Shown: positions 1 through 9,674, numbered from the stretch's first letter. The stretch is 21,496 bases of DNA from Candidatus Pygmaiobacter gallistercoris (GCA_019113125.1 DXIA01000181.1:1-21496); one strand, 5' to 3'. Notes: generated by a model not told the origin, from the letters alone. Numbers and translations are program-made.

Positions 1-1
1 C

Positions 2-1036
2 CCCTCGAATCCCGCGCTGACCCCCGACGAGGTGGACAAGAGCATCAGCGGGGACACCGCGAAACTCTACCGGCTGATCTGGAACCGGTTCACCGCGAGC
101 CAGATGGCGGACGCCGTCCACGCGACGATGAACGTCGAGATCGCCGCCGGGGATTATCTCTTCAAGGCGAGCGGCTATACCGTCACCTTCGACGGGTTCA
201 CCGCGCTCTACGAGGAGGTCGCCGACGAGAAGGAGAAGAAGGAGACCGCGCTGCCCCCGCTGGAGGAGGGCATGACGCTGACGCTGCGGGACCTTGCCGC
301 CGAGCAGAAGTTCACCCAGCCGCCGGCGCTTTACACCGAGGCCTCTCTCATCAAGGCGCTGGAGGAGAACGGCATCGGCCGCCCCTCCACCTATGCGCCG
401 ATCATCACCACCATCATCGACCGCGGCTATGTCGAGCGGGACGGCAAGAAACTCAAGCCCACCCCGCTGGGACTGACGGTCAACGGACTGATGATGGATG
501 AGTTCGGCAAGATCGTGGATGTCAAGTTCTCGGCCCAGATGGAGAAGAACCTCGACAAGGTCGAGGCCGGCAAGGCCGACTGGGTCAAGACGGTGGACGC
601 CTTCTACACCGACTTTGACAAGATGCTCAAGAAGGCGGAACAGGACCTCGAGGGAAAGAAGATCAAGGTTCCCGACGAGGAGACCGACGAGATCTGTGAG
701 CTCTGCGGCCGCAAGATGGTCATCAAGACCGGGCGCTACGGCAAATTTTTGGCCTGTCCCGGATTCCCCGAGTGCAAGAACACCCGCCGTCTGGTGCAGG
801 CGGCCCCCGGCGAGTGCCCGTTGTGCGGCAGCAGAATCCTGGTGCGCAAGACCAAAAAGGGACGGGTCTACTACGGCTGTGAGAAGAACCCGACCTGCGG
901 TTTCATGAGCTGGGATGAGCCCAGCGAGGAGAAGTGCCCGAACTGCGGTAAAACCCTCTTCAAACATGGCGGCAAAAACGGTGAGCTGATCTGCCTGACC
1001 GAGGGCTGCGGCTACCGTCGGCCGCTGAAGGGTTGA
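2..1036 (+). CDS. topA: DNA topoisomerase I (type IA), C-terminal part, truncated by window edge
   Basis: This is the 3' part of bacterial topoisomerase I, which relaxes negatively supercoiled DNA by single-strand cleavage. The frame is open to the first base, so the start and the catalytic tyrosine lie outside the window. About 344 codons are visible. They begin in the part of the type IA core that precedes the KLYRLIWNRFTASQM segment (bases 62-106), and the conserved NGIGRPSTYAPII stretch follows near bases 371-409. The tail carries three Topo_C zinc ribbons with paired cysteines, at about bases 695-775, 815-898 and 935-1009. The GTG at base 32 is only an internal codon. The stop overlaps the TTG start of trmFO, the topA-trmFO order common in Firmicutes. 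Identification is firm from the motifs. Confidence 0.96.
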   Translation, partial: PSNPALTPDEVDKSISGDTAKLYRLIWNRFTASQMADAVHATMNVEIAAGDYLFKASGYTVTFDGFTALYEEVADEKEKKETALPPLEEGMTLTLRDLAAEQKFTQPPALYTEASLIKALEENGIGRPSTYAPIITTIIDRGYVERDGKKLKPTPLGLTVNGLMMDEFGKIVDVKFSAQMEKNLDKVEAGKADWVKTVDAFYTDFDKMLKKAEQDLEGKKIKVPDEETDEICELCGRKMVIKTGRYGKFLACPGFPECKNTRRLVQAAPGECPLCGSRILVRKTKKGRVYYGCEKNPTCGFMSWDEPSEEKCPNCGKTLFKHGGKNGELICLTEGCGYRRPLKG

Positions 1037-2376
1037 GCGGGCAGGTGCGGATCATCGGCGCGGGGCTGGCGGGCTGTGAGGCGGCTCTGCTGCTGGCCGA
1101 CGCCGGGGTGCCGGTGATCCTGTATGAACAAAAACCCCAGCATTTTTCCCCTGCCCACAAAAAGGAGGGATTCGCCGAGCTGGTCTGCTCGAATTCCCTC
1201 AAGGCGGACCGGTTGGATTCCGCCAGCGGGCTGCTGAAGGCCGAGATGCGGCTGCTCGGCAGTCACCTGCTGGACGCCGCAGAGACCGCCCGGGTGGCGG
1301 CGGGCGGCGCGCTCGCGGTGGACCGGGACGTCTTCAGCGAGACGGTCACCCGAATGGTGGAAAGCCATCCGAAGATCGAGGTGCGGCGGGAGGAGATCAC
1401 CGATCTCTCGCTGGCGCAGCAGGGCATTCTGCTGGTTGCCACCGGCCCGCTGACCGAGGGCGGGCTCGCCGCCGCGATCGCCGAAAAGACCGGGCAGAAC
1501 AGCCTGTCCTTCTTCGACGCGGCGGCGCCGATCGTCACCGCAGAGAGCATCGACCGCAGCAAGGTCTTTGCGGCCTCCCGATACGGCCGGGGCAGCGACG
1601 ACTACCTCAACTGCCCGTTTGACAAGGCGGGCTACGAGGCGTTCTACGAGGCGCTGGTCGGCGCCGAGCGGGCGACGCTGCACGATGCGGACAAGGTCAA
1701 GGTCTACGAGGGATGCATGCCGGTTGAGATCATGGCCCGCCGGGGAGCTGATACGCTGCGATACGGGCCGCTGCGCCCGGTCGGATTGATCAACCCCGCC
1801 ACCGGGCATCGCCCCTGGGCAAATGTCCAGCTGCGCAGCGAGGACAAGGAGAACAGCCGGTACAACCTGGTCGGTTTTCAGACCAATCTCAAATTCGGCG
1901 AGCAGAAACGGGTCTTCTCGATGATCCCCGGCCTCGAGCAGGCCGAGTTTGTCCGGTATGGCGTCATGCATCGCAACAGCTTTCTCAACAGCCCGGTGGT
2001 GTTGGCGGAGGACCTCTCGCTGCGGTGTGACCGGCAGATCTTCTTTGCCGGACAGATCACCGGAGTCGAGGGGTATATGGAGAGCGCGGCCTGCGGGCTG
2101 ATCGCGGCGCACCAGATTCTGCGCCGCCTTGCGGGCAAACCGCCGCTTGCGCTGCCGGCTGAGACGATGTGCGGCGCGCTGATGGCACACCTCGCAAATG
2201 AGAACGAGGATTTTCAGCCGATGGGCAGCAACATGGGACTGCTGCCCCCGCTGCCCGAGCGGGTGCGGGACAAGCGGCTGCGGTATGAACAGATCGCGCT
2301 GCGGGCGGTCGCGGCGATGAAGGAATTTCTGCGCGCCGAGGGGATTGCGCAGACGGCAAGGGAGGAAGAAAGATGA
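1033..2376 (+). CDS. trmFO: Methylenetetrahydrofolate-tRNA-(uracil-5-)-methyltransferase TrmFO
   Basis: This FAD- and folate-dependent enzyme makes 5-methyluridine at position 54 in the tRNA T-loop, using methylene-THF as the carbon donor. The 447-residue length fits the family (about 435-450). An N-terminal dinucleotide-binding motif GAGLAGCEAA lies at residues 9-18. Cysteines C52 (in VCSNSLK) and C228 (in YEGCMP) match the two functional cysteines known in the Bacillus enzyme. A C-terminal FAGQITGVEGYMES block at 338-351 completes the FAD site. The chosen TTG start at 1033 overlaps the topA stop (TTGA), implying translational coupling. A GTG at 1045 is a weaker alternative. Its stop overlaps the plsX start by 4 bases (ATGA). 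The folate-type enzyme, rather than SAM-dependent TrmA, supports a Gram-positive host. Confidence 0.96.
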   Translation: MSGQVRIIGAGLAGCEAALLLADAGVPVILYEQKPQHFSPAHKKEGFAELVCSNSLKADRLDSASGLLKAEMRLLGSHLLDAAETARVAAGGALAVDRDVFSETVTRMVESHPKIEVRREEITDLSLAQQGILLVATGPLTEGGLAAAIAEKTGQNSLSFFDAAAPIVTAESIDRSKVFAASRYGRGSDDYLNCPFDKAGYEAFYEALVGAERATLHDADKVKVYEGCMPVEIMARRGADTLRYGPLRPVGLINPATGHRPWANVQLRSEDKENSRYNLVGFQTNLKFGEQKRVFSMIPGLEQAEFVRYGVMHRNSFLNSPVVLAEDLSLRCDRQIFFAGQITGVEGYMESAACGLIAAHQILRRLAGKPPLALPAETMCGALMAHLANENEDFQPMGSNMGLLPPLPERVRDKRLRYEQIALRAVAAMKEFLRAEGIAQTAREEER

Positions 2377-3362
2377 AGATCATTCTGGACGCGATGGGTG
2401 GGGACAACGCCCCGAAGGAGATCCTGCGCGGCGCCGCTGCGGCGGTGAAGGAACTCGGGGTTGAGATCATCGCGGTGGGCGATCCGGCCCAAATCGCTGC
2501 CTGTGCCGAGGAGGACGGCATTGATATGACCGGCATCCGGGTCGAGGCGGCGAGCGAGACCATCGAGATGTGCGATGACCCCACCTGGGCGATCCGGCAC
2601 AAGAAGGACTCTTCGATGGTGGTCGCGCTGCGGCTGCTCGCGGCGGGTGAAGGGGATGCGCTGGTCAGCGCCGGTTCCACCGGCGCGCTGCTCACCGGCG
2701 CGACCCTGATCGCGAAACGTCTGCCGGGGGTCAAGCGGGCGGCGATCGGCACCGTCATTCCCGGTCAGAAACAGCCCTATCTGCTGCTGGATTCCGGTGC
2801 GAATGTCGAGTGCCCGGCCGAGATGCTCAACTGTTTCGCGGTGATGGGCAGCGTTTACATGGAAAAGGTGATGGGTCGCACTGCGCCGAAGGTCGCGTTG
2901 GTCAACAACGGCGCCGAGGAGACCAAGGGCACCCCGGCCTATGTTGAGGCGCACCGGCTGATGAAGGAGAACGGCGCGATCCGGTTTATCGGCAACGTCG
3001 AGCCGCGGGACGTTCCCACCGGCGAGGCGGACGTGGTGGTCTGCGACGGTTTTACCGGCAACGTGATCCTCAAGCTCACCGAGGGGCTGGCGAAGTTCTT
3101 CACCGGAGAGCTGAAGAAGATCTTCAAGCGCAACGCCGCGACGATGCTGGCCGCACTGATGGTCAAGAGCGGCGTGCAGGAGTTTAAGGCGAAACTCGAC
3201 GCGGACGAGTACGGCGGCGCACCGCTGCTGGGCATCAGCAAGGTGGTGATCAAGGCGCACGGCTCCTCCGGCGCGAAGGCGATCAAAAACGCGGTCCGGC
3301 AGGCGGTGACCTGCTGTGAGAACGGCATGGTGGACACCATCCGGGAAAATATTTCGCGCTGA
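2373..3362 (+). CDS. plsX: Phosphate acyltransferase PlsX
   Basis: PlsX converts acyl-ACP and phosphate to acyl-phosphate, the donor used by PlsY to start phospholipid synthesis; it is a peripheral membrane protein. At 329 residues it has normal length. The start MKIILDAMGGDNAP is diagnostic, DSGANVEC begins at D140, and the C-terminal HGSSGAKAIKNAV block begins at H296. The ATG at 2373 overlaps the trmFO stop and has a strong ribosome binding site, GGGAGGA, at about 2360-2366. The next gene is rnc. The acyl carrier protein gene often found between plsX and rnc is absent, and the 41-base gap cannot hold it. Identification is secure. Confidence 0.96.
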   Translation: MKIILDAMGGDNAPKEILRGAAAAVKELGVEIIAVGDPAQIAACAEEDGIDMTGIRVEAASETIEMCDDPTWAIRHKKDSSMVVALRLLAAGEGDALVSAGSTGALLTGATLIAKRLPGVKRAAIGTVIPGQKQPYLLLDSGANVECPAEMLNCFAVMGSVYMEKVMGRTAPKVALVNNGAEETKGTPAYVEAHRLMKENGAIRFIGNVEPRDVPTGEADVVVCDGFTGNVILKLTEGLAKFFTGELKKIFKRNAATMLAALMVKSGVQEFKAKLDADEYGGAPLLGISKVVIKAHGSSGAKAIKNAVRQAVTCCENGMVDTIRENISR

Positions 3363-3403
3363 GCGCGGCAGGCAGGGGCATACCCCGGAAAGGGAATCTT
3401 GAC

Positions 3404-4096
3404 ATGGAAGAAAATCTGCAGGGGCTCGAGCGGGTGCTGGGTCATCGGTTTGAGAACATCCGGTATCTTTTGACCGCGGTGACCCACTCGAGCTTTGCCA
3501 ACGAACAGCGGCGGGAGACCGAGTACAACGAGCGACTCGAGTTTTTGGGTGACTCGGTGCTCTCGATCGTGGTCAGCGAATACCTCTTCACCTCGCCCAA
3601 GCATCTGCCGGAGGGGGAACTGACCCGGGTGCGGGCGGCGCTGGTCTGTGAGAACAGCTGCTATGAATTTGCAAAGAAGATCGGCCTCGGGCAGTATCTG
3701 CGGCTGGGCCGCGGCGAGGAGAACAGCGGCGGACGCACCCGGGTATCGCTGCTCGCAGATGCCTTTGAGGCGGTGCTCGGCGCACTGTACCTTGACGGCG
3801 GGCTCGAGGTCGCCCGCAGCTTTCTGCTGCCGCTGGTAAAGGCGGAGCAGGCGGTGCCGGAGGACTACAAGACCCGCCTGCAGGAGATCGTGCAGCAGAA
3901 CCCCGAGGAGCGGCTGCGGTATGTCGTCACCGGTGAGTCCGGTCCCGATCACAACAAGCGGTTTACCGTTGAGGTGCGGCTCAACTCGAACGTCATCGGC
4001 AAGGGCGAGGGCCACAGCAAGAAGGCTGCCGAGCAGCAGGCCGCCCGGGAGGCACTGCGGCTGTTCGGGGACACCACCGAGGATATCCCGCTGTGA
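3404..4096 (+). CDS. rnc: Ribonuclease III
   Basis: RNase III cleaves double-stranded RNA, processing rRNA precursors and structured mRNAs as a dimer. The 230 residues show the usual two-domain form. The endonuclease domain carries the signature NERLEFLGDS at 42-51, with putative metal ligands E43, E46 and D50, the supporting E70, and the second metal pair D119 and E122 in ADAFEAVLGALY. A C-terminal double-stranded RNA-binding domain starts near residue 154 and contains the KKAAEQQAAREAL helix. A ribosome binding site AAAGGG lies near 3389-3394. The stop overlaps the GTG start of the next gene (GTGA). The order plsX-rnc-radical SAM-smc-ftsY is typical of Clostridia. All catalytic residues are present. 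Confidence 0.96.
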   Translation: MEENLQGLERVLGHRFENIRYLLTAVTHSSFANEQRRETEYNERLEFLGDSVLSIVVSEYLFTSPKHLPEGELTRVRAALVCENSCYEFAKKIGLGQYLRLGRGEENSGGRTRVSLLADAFEAVLGALYLDGGLEVARSFLLPLVKAEQAVPEDYKTRLQEIVQQNPEERLRYVVTGESGPDHNKRFTVEVRLNSNVIGKGEGHSKKAAEQQAAREALRLFGDTTEDIPL

Positions 4097-5100
4097 GCGG
4101 GCGGCACAACCTGCCGTTTTTCATCCCGCATGTGGGATGTCCTCACCGTTGCAGTTTCTGCGACCAGAAGGCCATCTCGGGCGCGCACCGCGCTCCGCTG
4201 CCGGGGGAGGTCGCCGAAAGATGCGATGCACTGCTGCCCGCGCCGGGCGCGGGGGAGCAGTTTGAGATCGCCTTTTTCGGGGGCAGCTTTACCGCGATTG
4301 ACCGCCGGCAGATGACGGCATTGCTCGAGGCGGCGTTCCCGTTTGTCGCGGCGGGTCGGGCCGCCGGGATCCGGGTTTCCACCCGTCCCGACGCGATCGA
4401 CGGCGAGATCCTCGCGCTGCTGGCAGGGTATCGGGTGCGGGCGATCGAGCTCGGGGCCCAGAGCATGGACGACCGGGTCCTCGCGCTGAACGGGAGAGGC
4501 CACACCGCACAGCAGACCTGTGCGGCGGCGGAACTGATCCGGACGGCCGGTTTTTCGCTCGGCCTTCAGATGATGGTCGGGCTGCCGGGGGAGGTGGATC
4601 CGGTGCGGGCTGCGGCGGAGAACGCCGCGGCGCTCGCGGCGCTGCATCCCGAGACGATCCGAATCTATCCGACGCTGGTGCTCAAAAACACCCCGCTCGA
4701 GGACGCGGTGCGCCGGGGGGCTTATCTGCCGCTGACGGTGGAACAGGCGGTGCGGGCGACCGCGCCGCTGCTCGAATTCTTTGAGGAGAAGGGGATCCGG
4801 GTGATCCGGGTCGGGCTGCAGGACGATGATGCGCTGCGGAACAGTCGGGTCGCCGGTCCCTACCATCCTGCTTTTCGTCAGCTCTGTGAGAGCTGGCTGC
4901 TGCGGGAGCGGATCACGAGGGCGCTTGCCGGGCGGCAGCCGGGCGGCTACCGGGTCCTCGTCGCGCCGGGCAGGGTGAGTGACGCTGTGGGTCAGCGGCG
5001 GGAGACGCTGCGGGCGCTTGCACAGCAGGGATATCGTCTGACCGTCACAGCCGATCCGGCTCTGACCGGGCGACAGGTCCGGGTTATAACCAACGCATGA
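4093..5100 (+). CDS. Elp3-like radical SAM protein of unknown substrate
   Basis: This is a radical SAM enzyme of 335 residues. It shows the CX3CX2C cluster motif C16-P-H-R-C20-S-F-C23 that binds the 4Fe-4S cluster, then FFGGSFTA at 61-68 and a long middle section with ELGAQSMDDRVLALNGRGH and GLQMMVGLPGE typical of the Elp3/MiaB/NifB-like superfamily. The start is GTG at 4093, overlapping the rnc stop (GTGA), so translation is probably coupled to rnc. The C-terminal acetyltransferase domain of true Elp3 (tRNA wobble-uridine modification) is missing, because the protein ends soon after the barrel. Related genes sit between rnc and smc in many Clostridia, but I know of no proven substrate. A tRNA or RNA-modifying role is an inference from superfamily and context only. 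Confidence 0.85.
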   Translation: MSGRHNLPFFIPHVGCPHRCSFCDQKAISGAHRAPLPGEVAERCDALLPAPGAGEQFEIAFFGGSFTAIDRRQMTALLEAAFPFVAAGRAAGIRVSTRPDAIDGEILALLAGYRVRAIELGAQSMDDRVLALNGRGHTAQQTCAAAELIRTAGFSLGLQMMVGLPGEVDPVRAAAENAAALAALHPETIRIYPTLVLKNTPLEDAVRRGAYLPLTVEQAVRATAPLLEFFEEKGIRVIRVGLQDDDALRNSRVAGPYHPAFRQLCESWLLRERITRALAGRQPGGYRVLVAPGRVSDAVGQRRETLRALAQQGYRLTVTADPALTGRQVRVITNA

Positions 5101-5119
5101 GGAGTAGTGAGGGAACAAC

Positions 5120-8100
5120 GTGTTTTTAAAGGCGCTTGAGATCCAGGGGTTCAAATCCTTTCCCGACCGCACCAAGATCACCTTTGAGGGTGGAATCACG
5201 GCGGTGGTTGGGCCCAACGGCAGCGGCAAGAGCAACATTTCGGACGCGATCCGCTGGGTGCTGGGAGAGACTTCCTCCAAGCAGCTGCGGGGCGCGGGCA
5301 AGATGGAGGACGTCATCTTCGGCGGCACCCAGACCCGCAGCCCGATGGGATTTGCGGCGGTCTCGCTGTATATCGATAACACAGAGCATCGGCTGGACAT
5401 CGAGAAGGACGAGGTGGTTATCACCCGGCGGTACTACCGCAGTGGGGAGAGCGAATACGGCATCAATGGCCAGAATGTCCGGCTCAAGGATATCTATGAA
5501 CTGTTTCTCGACACCGGCATCGGCAGGGACGGCTACTCGATCATCGGGCAGGGGAGAATCGCCGAGATTGTCGGCGCAAAGTCGGCCGAGCGGCGGGAGA
5601 TTTTTGAGGAGGCCTCCGGCATTGCCAAGTATCGCTACCGCAAGAACGAGGCGGAGCGGCGGCTCGTCGCGGCGGAGGACAATCTCGTCCGGCTGCGGGA
5701 CATCCTCGATGAGCTGACCGCTCGGGTCGGACCGCTCGAGAAGGAGAGCGAGAAGGCAAAGAAATTCCTCGAACTGTCCGAGCAGAAGAAGTCGCTCGAG
5801 GTCACCCTCTGGGCAGACACGCTGCGCCGCGCGAAGGATCAGGTGCGCAAGGCGCAGCGAGAGCGGGAGATCGCCCAGAGCGACTATGACCGCGCCACCG
5901 CCGAGATCGAGGGGGTGGATGCCGAGACCGAGAGCGTCCGGGCCGAGATTGAGCAGCTGATCATCGACATTGAGCGGTACAATGGGGAAATTCGTTCGAT
6001 CACCGAGGAGATTGCCGGGGCAGATGCGTCGGTCGCGGTGCTGGAGAACGACATCTCCCACAGCCGGGACTCAATCGCCGAGCTCGCCCGACAGATCGAT
6101 GCCGCGGGGGAGGACGATGCCGCGGCGTTGAAACAGATCGAGCAGCACAGAAAGAAGATCGCGGAAGGAGAGGAGCGAATCCGCGCCGAGGAGGCACGGA
6201 TCACCGAGCTCTCGGAGTTGCTCGAACAGCTCTCGGTCAGCGCACAGGCCACCGGTGAGCGACGGGGGATCCTGACCGAGCGTCTGGCAGGTCTGACCAC
6301 CCGGATCACCGATCTCAAGGTCGCGGCGGCGGGGGCCGACAGCACCGTCGAGAGCGGGCGGTCCCGCCTCTCGGCGCTGGAGGATGAGGTGCTTGCGGGG
6401 GAGGAGGCGCTGACCCGGCTGCGGCAGGAACAGGCGGAGAACGCCGACTACCTCGCGCACTGCACCGCCGAGCTGACCCGACTTGGCAACATCAAAGAGG
6501 GACTTTCCCTCAAGCTCGCCGGCCGTCAGAAGGCACTGGATGCAGCGGCGGAGGAAGCACGGACCGCCCAGAGCCAGTGTGAGGCGGCACTTGAGCGGAT
6601 CCGGATTCTGCGGGATCTCGAGAACAGTCTTGACGGCTACAACCAGAGCGTCAAGCATGTCATCAAGGCGGCGCAGAACCACCGGCTGCGGGGCATCATC
6701 GGTCCGGTTTCGTCGGTGGTGACCGTCCGCGCCGGCTATGAGCTCGCGATTGAGACGGCGCTGGGTTTTGCCGCCCAGAACATCGTGGTGCAGGACGAGG
6801 GCGCCGCCCGCGCTGCCATTACCCTGCTCAAGCAGGACCGGGCGGGCCGGGCGACCTTCCTGCCGCTGGACACGGTGCGCCCCTCGAACTTTGATCGCCG
6901 CCGGCTGCCCGAGGGAGCGCATCTTGCCAGTGATCTGGTCGAGGCGGATGCCAGATACGGCAACATCGTCTCCAACCTGCTTGGGCGGGTGTTGGTGGTG
7001 GAGGAGATCGGCGCCGCCGGACGGGCGGCAAAACAGCTTGAATATCGCTACCGGGTGGTCACGATGGACGGCCAGGTGGTCAACGCGGGCGGTTCCTTCA
7101 CCGGCGGCTCGGCCTCCCGCTCGGCCGGCATTTTCACCCGCCGCACCGAGATCGAGGAGCTGAGCAAAAAGATCAAGACCCTCACCTCTCAGCAGCAGCA
7201 GAAGGCCGCCGCGCTGGAAAAGGTGCGGGCGGAGCAGGAGAAACTCTCGGCGGAGCTGGCTGCGACCGAGAGCGAGGCGATCACCGCGTCGGGGGACAAG
7301 ATCCGGGCCGAGGCGGAACAGAGCCGGATCGAGACGGCGATCTCCCAGCGGCAGGCGGCGGCTGAGCTGCAGGCAGCCGAGCGGGAGGAGCTCGAGACCC
7401 GGATCAGCCAGGCGCAGCAGCGGATGCAGCAGTGTGAGGAGGAACGTGCCCGTCTGACGGCGGAGAGCAGCGCGCTCGAGCAGGAGCTCGCGTCGCTGGC
7501 CGACGGCGACGACAGCTTTCTCGAAACCCGCAGCCGGCTCTCGGATGAGATGTCCCAGTGCAAGCTCGATCGGCTGGATGCCCAGAAGGATGTCGACGCG
7601 GCAAAGACCGCGATCACCGCCCTCGAGGGACGCAGCGGAGAGTCCGCCCAGCGGGTGCAGTCGCTGCGGGATTCGTCCGATCGGCTGCGGGCGCTGATCG
7701 CCGAAAACGAGGAGAAGATCCGCAAGATCGGCGAGGACAAGCAGAGCGCCGCCCGGCGGATCGCCGAGCGGGAGCAGGCAATCCAGCAGGCCACCGACCG
7801 GCGGCTCGAAAAAGAGGGCTCGATCACCCGGCAGAGTGCGCGGGTGCGGGAGCTCACCGCCCAGCGGGAGGAATTGACCAAAGAGATCACCCGGCTCGAG
7901 GAGCGGCGGGTCGCCCTCGAGACCGAGTATGATGCCACCACCGCCAAGCTGTGGGAGGAGTACGAGATGACCCTCAGCGATGCGGCGGCGATGAGCGTGC
8001 CGTTTGAAAACGTAAATGAGCTGCGCCGCGGCGTGGCCGAGGTGCGGGGCAAGATCCGCGCGCTGGGCAATGTCAATGTCGGCGCGATCGAGGAATACGA

Positions 8101-8680
8101 GGAGGTCCGCGGCCGGTACGAGTTCATGAGCGGGCAGGTCACCGACGTCGAGAAGAGCAAGGCGGAGCTGACCGGTCTGATCAGCAGTCTGTCGGGCGAG
8201 ATGCGGGAGATCTTTCAGAAGAGTTTTGCGCAGATCAACGCGAACTTCGGCCGGATCTTCGCCGAGCTCTTCGGCGGCGGCAGCGCGCGGCTCTCCCTCT
8301 CGGATCCCGAGCATGTGCTCGAGAGCGGCATCGACATCTCGGTCTCGCCGCCGGGCAAGATCATCCGCAACCTCGCCGCGCTCTCGGGCGGTGAGCAGTC
8401 GCTGGTCGCGATCGCGATCTACTTCGCAATTCTGGCGGTCAACCCGGCGCCCTTTTGTATTCTGGACGAGATTGACGCCGCGCTGGACGATGTCAATGTC
8501 ACCCGGTATGCCGGCTATCTGCGGCGGATCTGCGATCACACCCAATTCATCGTCATCACCCACCGGCGGGGCACGATGGAGGAGGCAGACGTTCTCTACG
8601 GGGTCACGATGCAGGAGGACGGGGTCTCCCGTCTGCTGGAACTGGATGTCGACGAGGTCGATGTCAAGCTGATTTCCTGA
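5120..8680 (+). CDS. smc: Chromosome segregation protein SMC
   Basis: SMC is the ATPase of the bacterial condensin (with ScpA and ScpB), which loads at origin-proximal sites and organises and segregates chromosomes. The 1186-residue length is standard. The N-terminal head holds Walker A GPNGSGKS at 31-38. Two long charged coiled-coil arms rich in E, R, A and Q flank a hinge at about 505-670, which includes the glycine-rich GGSFTGGSASRSAG segment. The C-terminal head holds the ABC signature LSGGEQS from residue 1088 and Walker B FCILDEID at 1112-1119. The start is GTG at 5120 with GAGGGA just upstream; homologues also begin at this MFLKxLEIQGFKSF segment. ftsY follows after 31 bases. scpA and scpB are not in this window. 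Confidence 0.97.
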   Translation: MFLKALEIQGFKSFPDRTKITFEGGITAVVGPNGSGKSNISDAIRWVLGETSSKQLRGAGKMEDVIFGGTQTRSPMGFAAVSLYIDNTEHRLDIEKDEVVITRRYYRSGESEYGINGQNVRLKDIYELFLDTGIGRDGYSIIGQGRIAEIVGAKSAERREIFEEASGIAKYRYRKNEAERRLVAAEDNLVRLRDILDELTARVGPLEKESEKAKKFLELSEQKKSLEVTLWADTLRRAKDQVRKAQREREIAQSDYDRATAEIEGVDAETESVRAEIEQLIIDIERYNGEIRSITEEIAGADASVAVLENDISHSRDSIAELARQIDAAGEDDAAALKQIEQHRKKIAEGEERIRAEEARITELSELLEQLSVSAQATGERRGILTERLAGLTTRITDLKVAAAGADSTVESGRSRLSALEDEVLAGEEALTRLRQEQAENADYLAHCTAELTRLGNIKEGLSLKLAGRQKALDAAAEEARTAQSQCEAALERIRILRDLENSLDGYNQSVKHVIKAAQNHRLRGIIGPVSSVVTVRAGYELAIETALGFAAQNIVVQDEGAARAAITLLKQDRAGRATFLPLDTVRPSNFDRRRLPEGAHLASDLVEADARYGNIVSNLLGRVLVVEEIGAAGRAAKQLEYRYRVVTMDGQVVNAGGSFTGGSASRSAGIFTRRTEIEELSKKIKTLTSQQQQKAAALEKVRAEQEKLSAELAATESEAITASGDKIRAEAEQSRIETAISQRQAAAELQAAEREELETRISQAQQRMQQCEEERARLTAESSALEQELASLADGDDSFLETRSRLSDEMSQCKLDRLDAQKDVDAAKTAITALEGRSGESAQRVQSLRDSSDRLRALIAENEEKIRKIGEDKQSAARRIAEREQAIQQATDRRLEKEGSITRQSARVRELTAQREELTKEITRLEERRVALETEYDATTAKLWEEYEMTLSDAAAMSVPFENVNELRRGVAEVRGKIRALGNVNVGAIEEYEEVRGRYEFMSGQVTDVEKSKAELTGLISSLSGEMREIFQKSFAQINANFGRIFAELFGGGSARLSLSDPEHVLESGIDISVSPPGKIIRNLAALSGGEQSLVAIAIYFAILAVNPAPFCILDEIDAALDDVNVTRYAGYLRRICDHTQFIVITHRRGTMEEADVLYGVTMQEDGVSRLLELDVDEVDVKLIS

Positions 8681-8711
8681 TAAAAAATACAGCAAGAGAG
8701 GAAGCGGGAAG

Positions 8712-9650
8712 ATGGGCTTTTTTGAAAAACTGGGCCGGGGTCTTGCCAAGACCCGGCAGGCGATTTTCGGCTCGATCGGCGAGCTCGAGAACGCCGACCG
8801 TATCACCGACGACACCTATGAGGAGTTGCTCGAGCAGCTGATTCTCGCCGACGTGGGGCTGGAGGTTGCTGAGCAGCTGGTCGACCAGCTGCGGGAGCGG
8901 GTGAAAAGAGAAAAACTGCACACCGGCGCCGAGGCACTGGCCGCCCTCAAGGAACTGCTGGTTGCGATGCTAGAGGCCGACCGCCCGTTTGATCCGCAGG
9001 GGAAACCGGCGGTGATCCTGGTGATCGGGGTCAATGGGGTGGGCAAGACCACCTCGATCGGCAAGCTCGCCAGCCTCTACGCGGGACAGGGCAAGCGGGT
9101 GCTGCTCGCGGCGGGGGACACCTTCCGCGCGGCGGCCGCCGAGCAGCTGCAGATCTGGGCCGACCGGGCAGGGGTGCCGATGGTTCGCCACGACGAGGGA
9201 TCGGATCCGGCATCGGTGATCTACGACGCGGTCTCCTCAGCGATCGCCCGGGGTTACGATCTCGTCATCTGTGACACCGCCGGTCGGCTGCACAACAAGA
9301 AGAGCCTGATGGCCGAGCTGTCCAAGATCTCGCGGGTTGCCGCCAAGGCGGGGGCCGATGGGGACATCGAGACGCTGCTGGTGCTCGATGCGGTCACCGG
9401 ACAGAATGCGATCCAGCAGGCCGCCCAGTTTATCGATGCGGCCAGCGCGACCGGCATCATCCTCACCAAGCTGGATGGGACCGCCAAGGGCGGCTCGGTG
9501 ATCTCGATCAAGTCGAAACTCGGGCTGCCGGTGCGGTTTGTCGGGGTCGGCGAGGGGATCGACGACCTGATGCCGTTTGATCCGCGCAGCTTTGTCGATG
9601 CGCTTTTCCTCGGCGAGGGGGAGCAGCCGGCGGACCAGGAGACGGAATAA
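8712..9650 (+). CDS. ftsY: Signal recognition particle receptor FtsY
   Basis: FtsY is the membrane-associated SRP GTPase that docks Ffh-bound ribosomes at the SecYEG translocon. The 312 residues comprise an N helical bundle and a G domain. Visible motifs are the P-loop GVNGVGKTT at 106-114, [10 protein letters not shown] from 136, DTAGR at 188-192 and [10 protein letters not shown] at 252-261. The protein starts with the amphipathic-looking [15 protein letters not shown] and lacks the long acidic A domain of E. coli FtsY, which is normal in Gram-positive bacteria. A purine-rich ribosome binding site GAGAGGAAG lies at about 8696-8704. It follows smc closely, the usual smc-ftsY pairing, but ylxM and ffh do not follow. 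Confidence 0.96.
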   Translation: MGFFEKLGRGLAKTRQAIFGSIGELENADRITDDTYEELLEQLILADVGLEVAEQLVDQLRERVKREKLHTGAEALAALKELLVAMLEADRPFDPQGKPAVILVIGVNGVGKTTSIGKLASLYAGQGKRVLLAAGDTFRAAAAEQLQIWADRAGVPMVRHDEGSDPASVIYDAVSSAIARGYDLVICDTAGRLHNKKSLMAELSKISRVAAKAGADGDIETLLVLDAVTGQNAIQQAAQFIDAASATGIILTKLDGTAKGGSVISIKSKLGLPVRFVGVGEGIDDLMPFDPRSFVDALFLGEGEQPADQETE

Positions 9651-9674
9651 CAGCGGGAGAGGAGAGAGCAAAAG

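Noticed and set aside
1012..2190. Long minus-strand open frames opposite trmFO, smc, leuS and other genes
   Set aside because: They are antisense to strongly identified genes, arise from GC-rich codon bias, and show no family motifs or ribosome binding sites.
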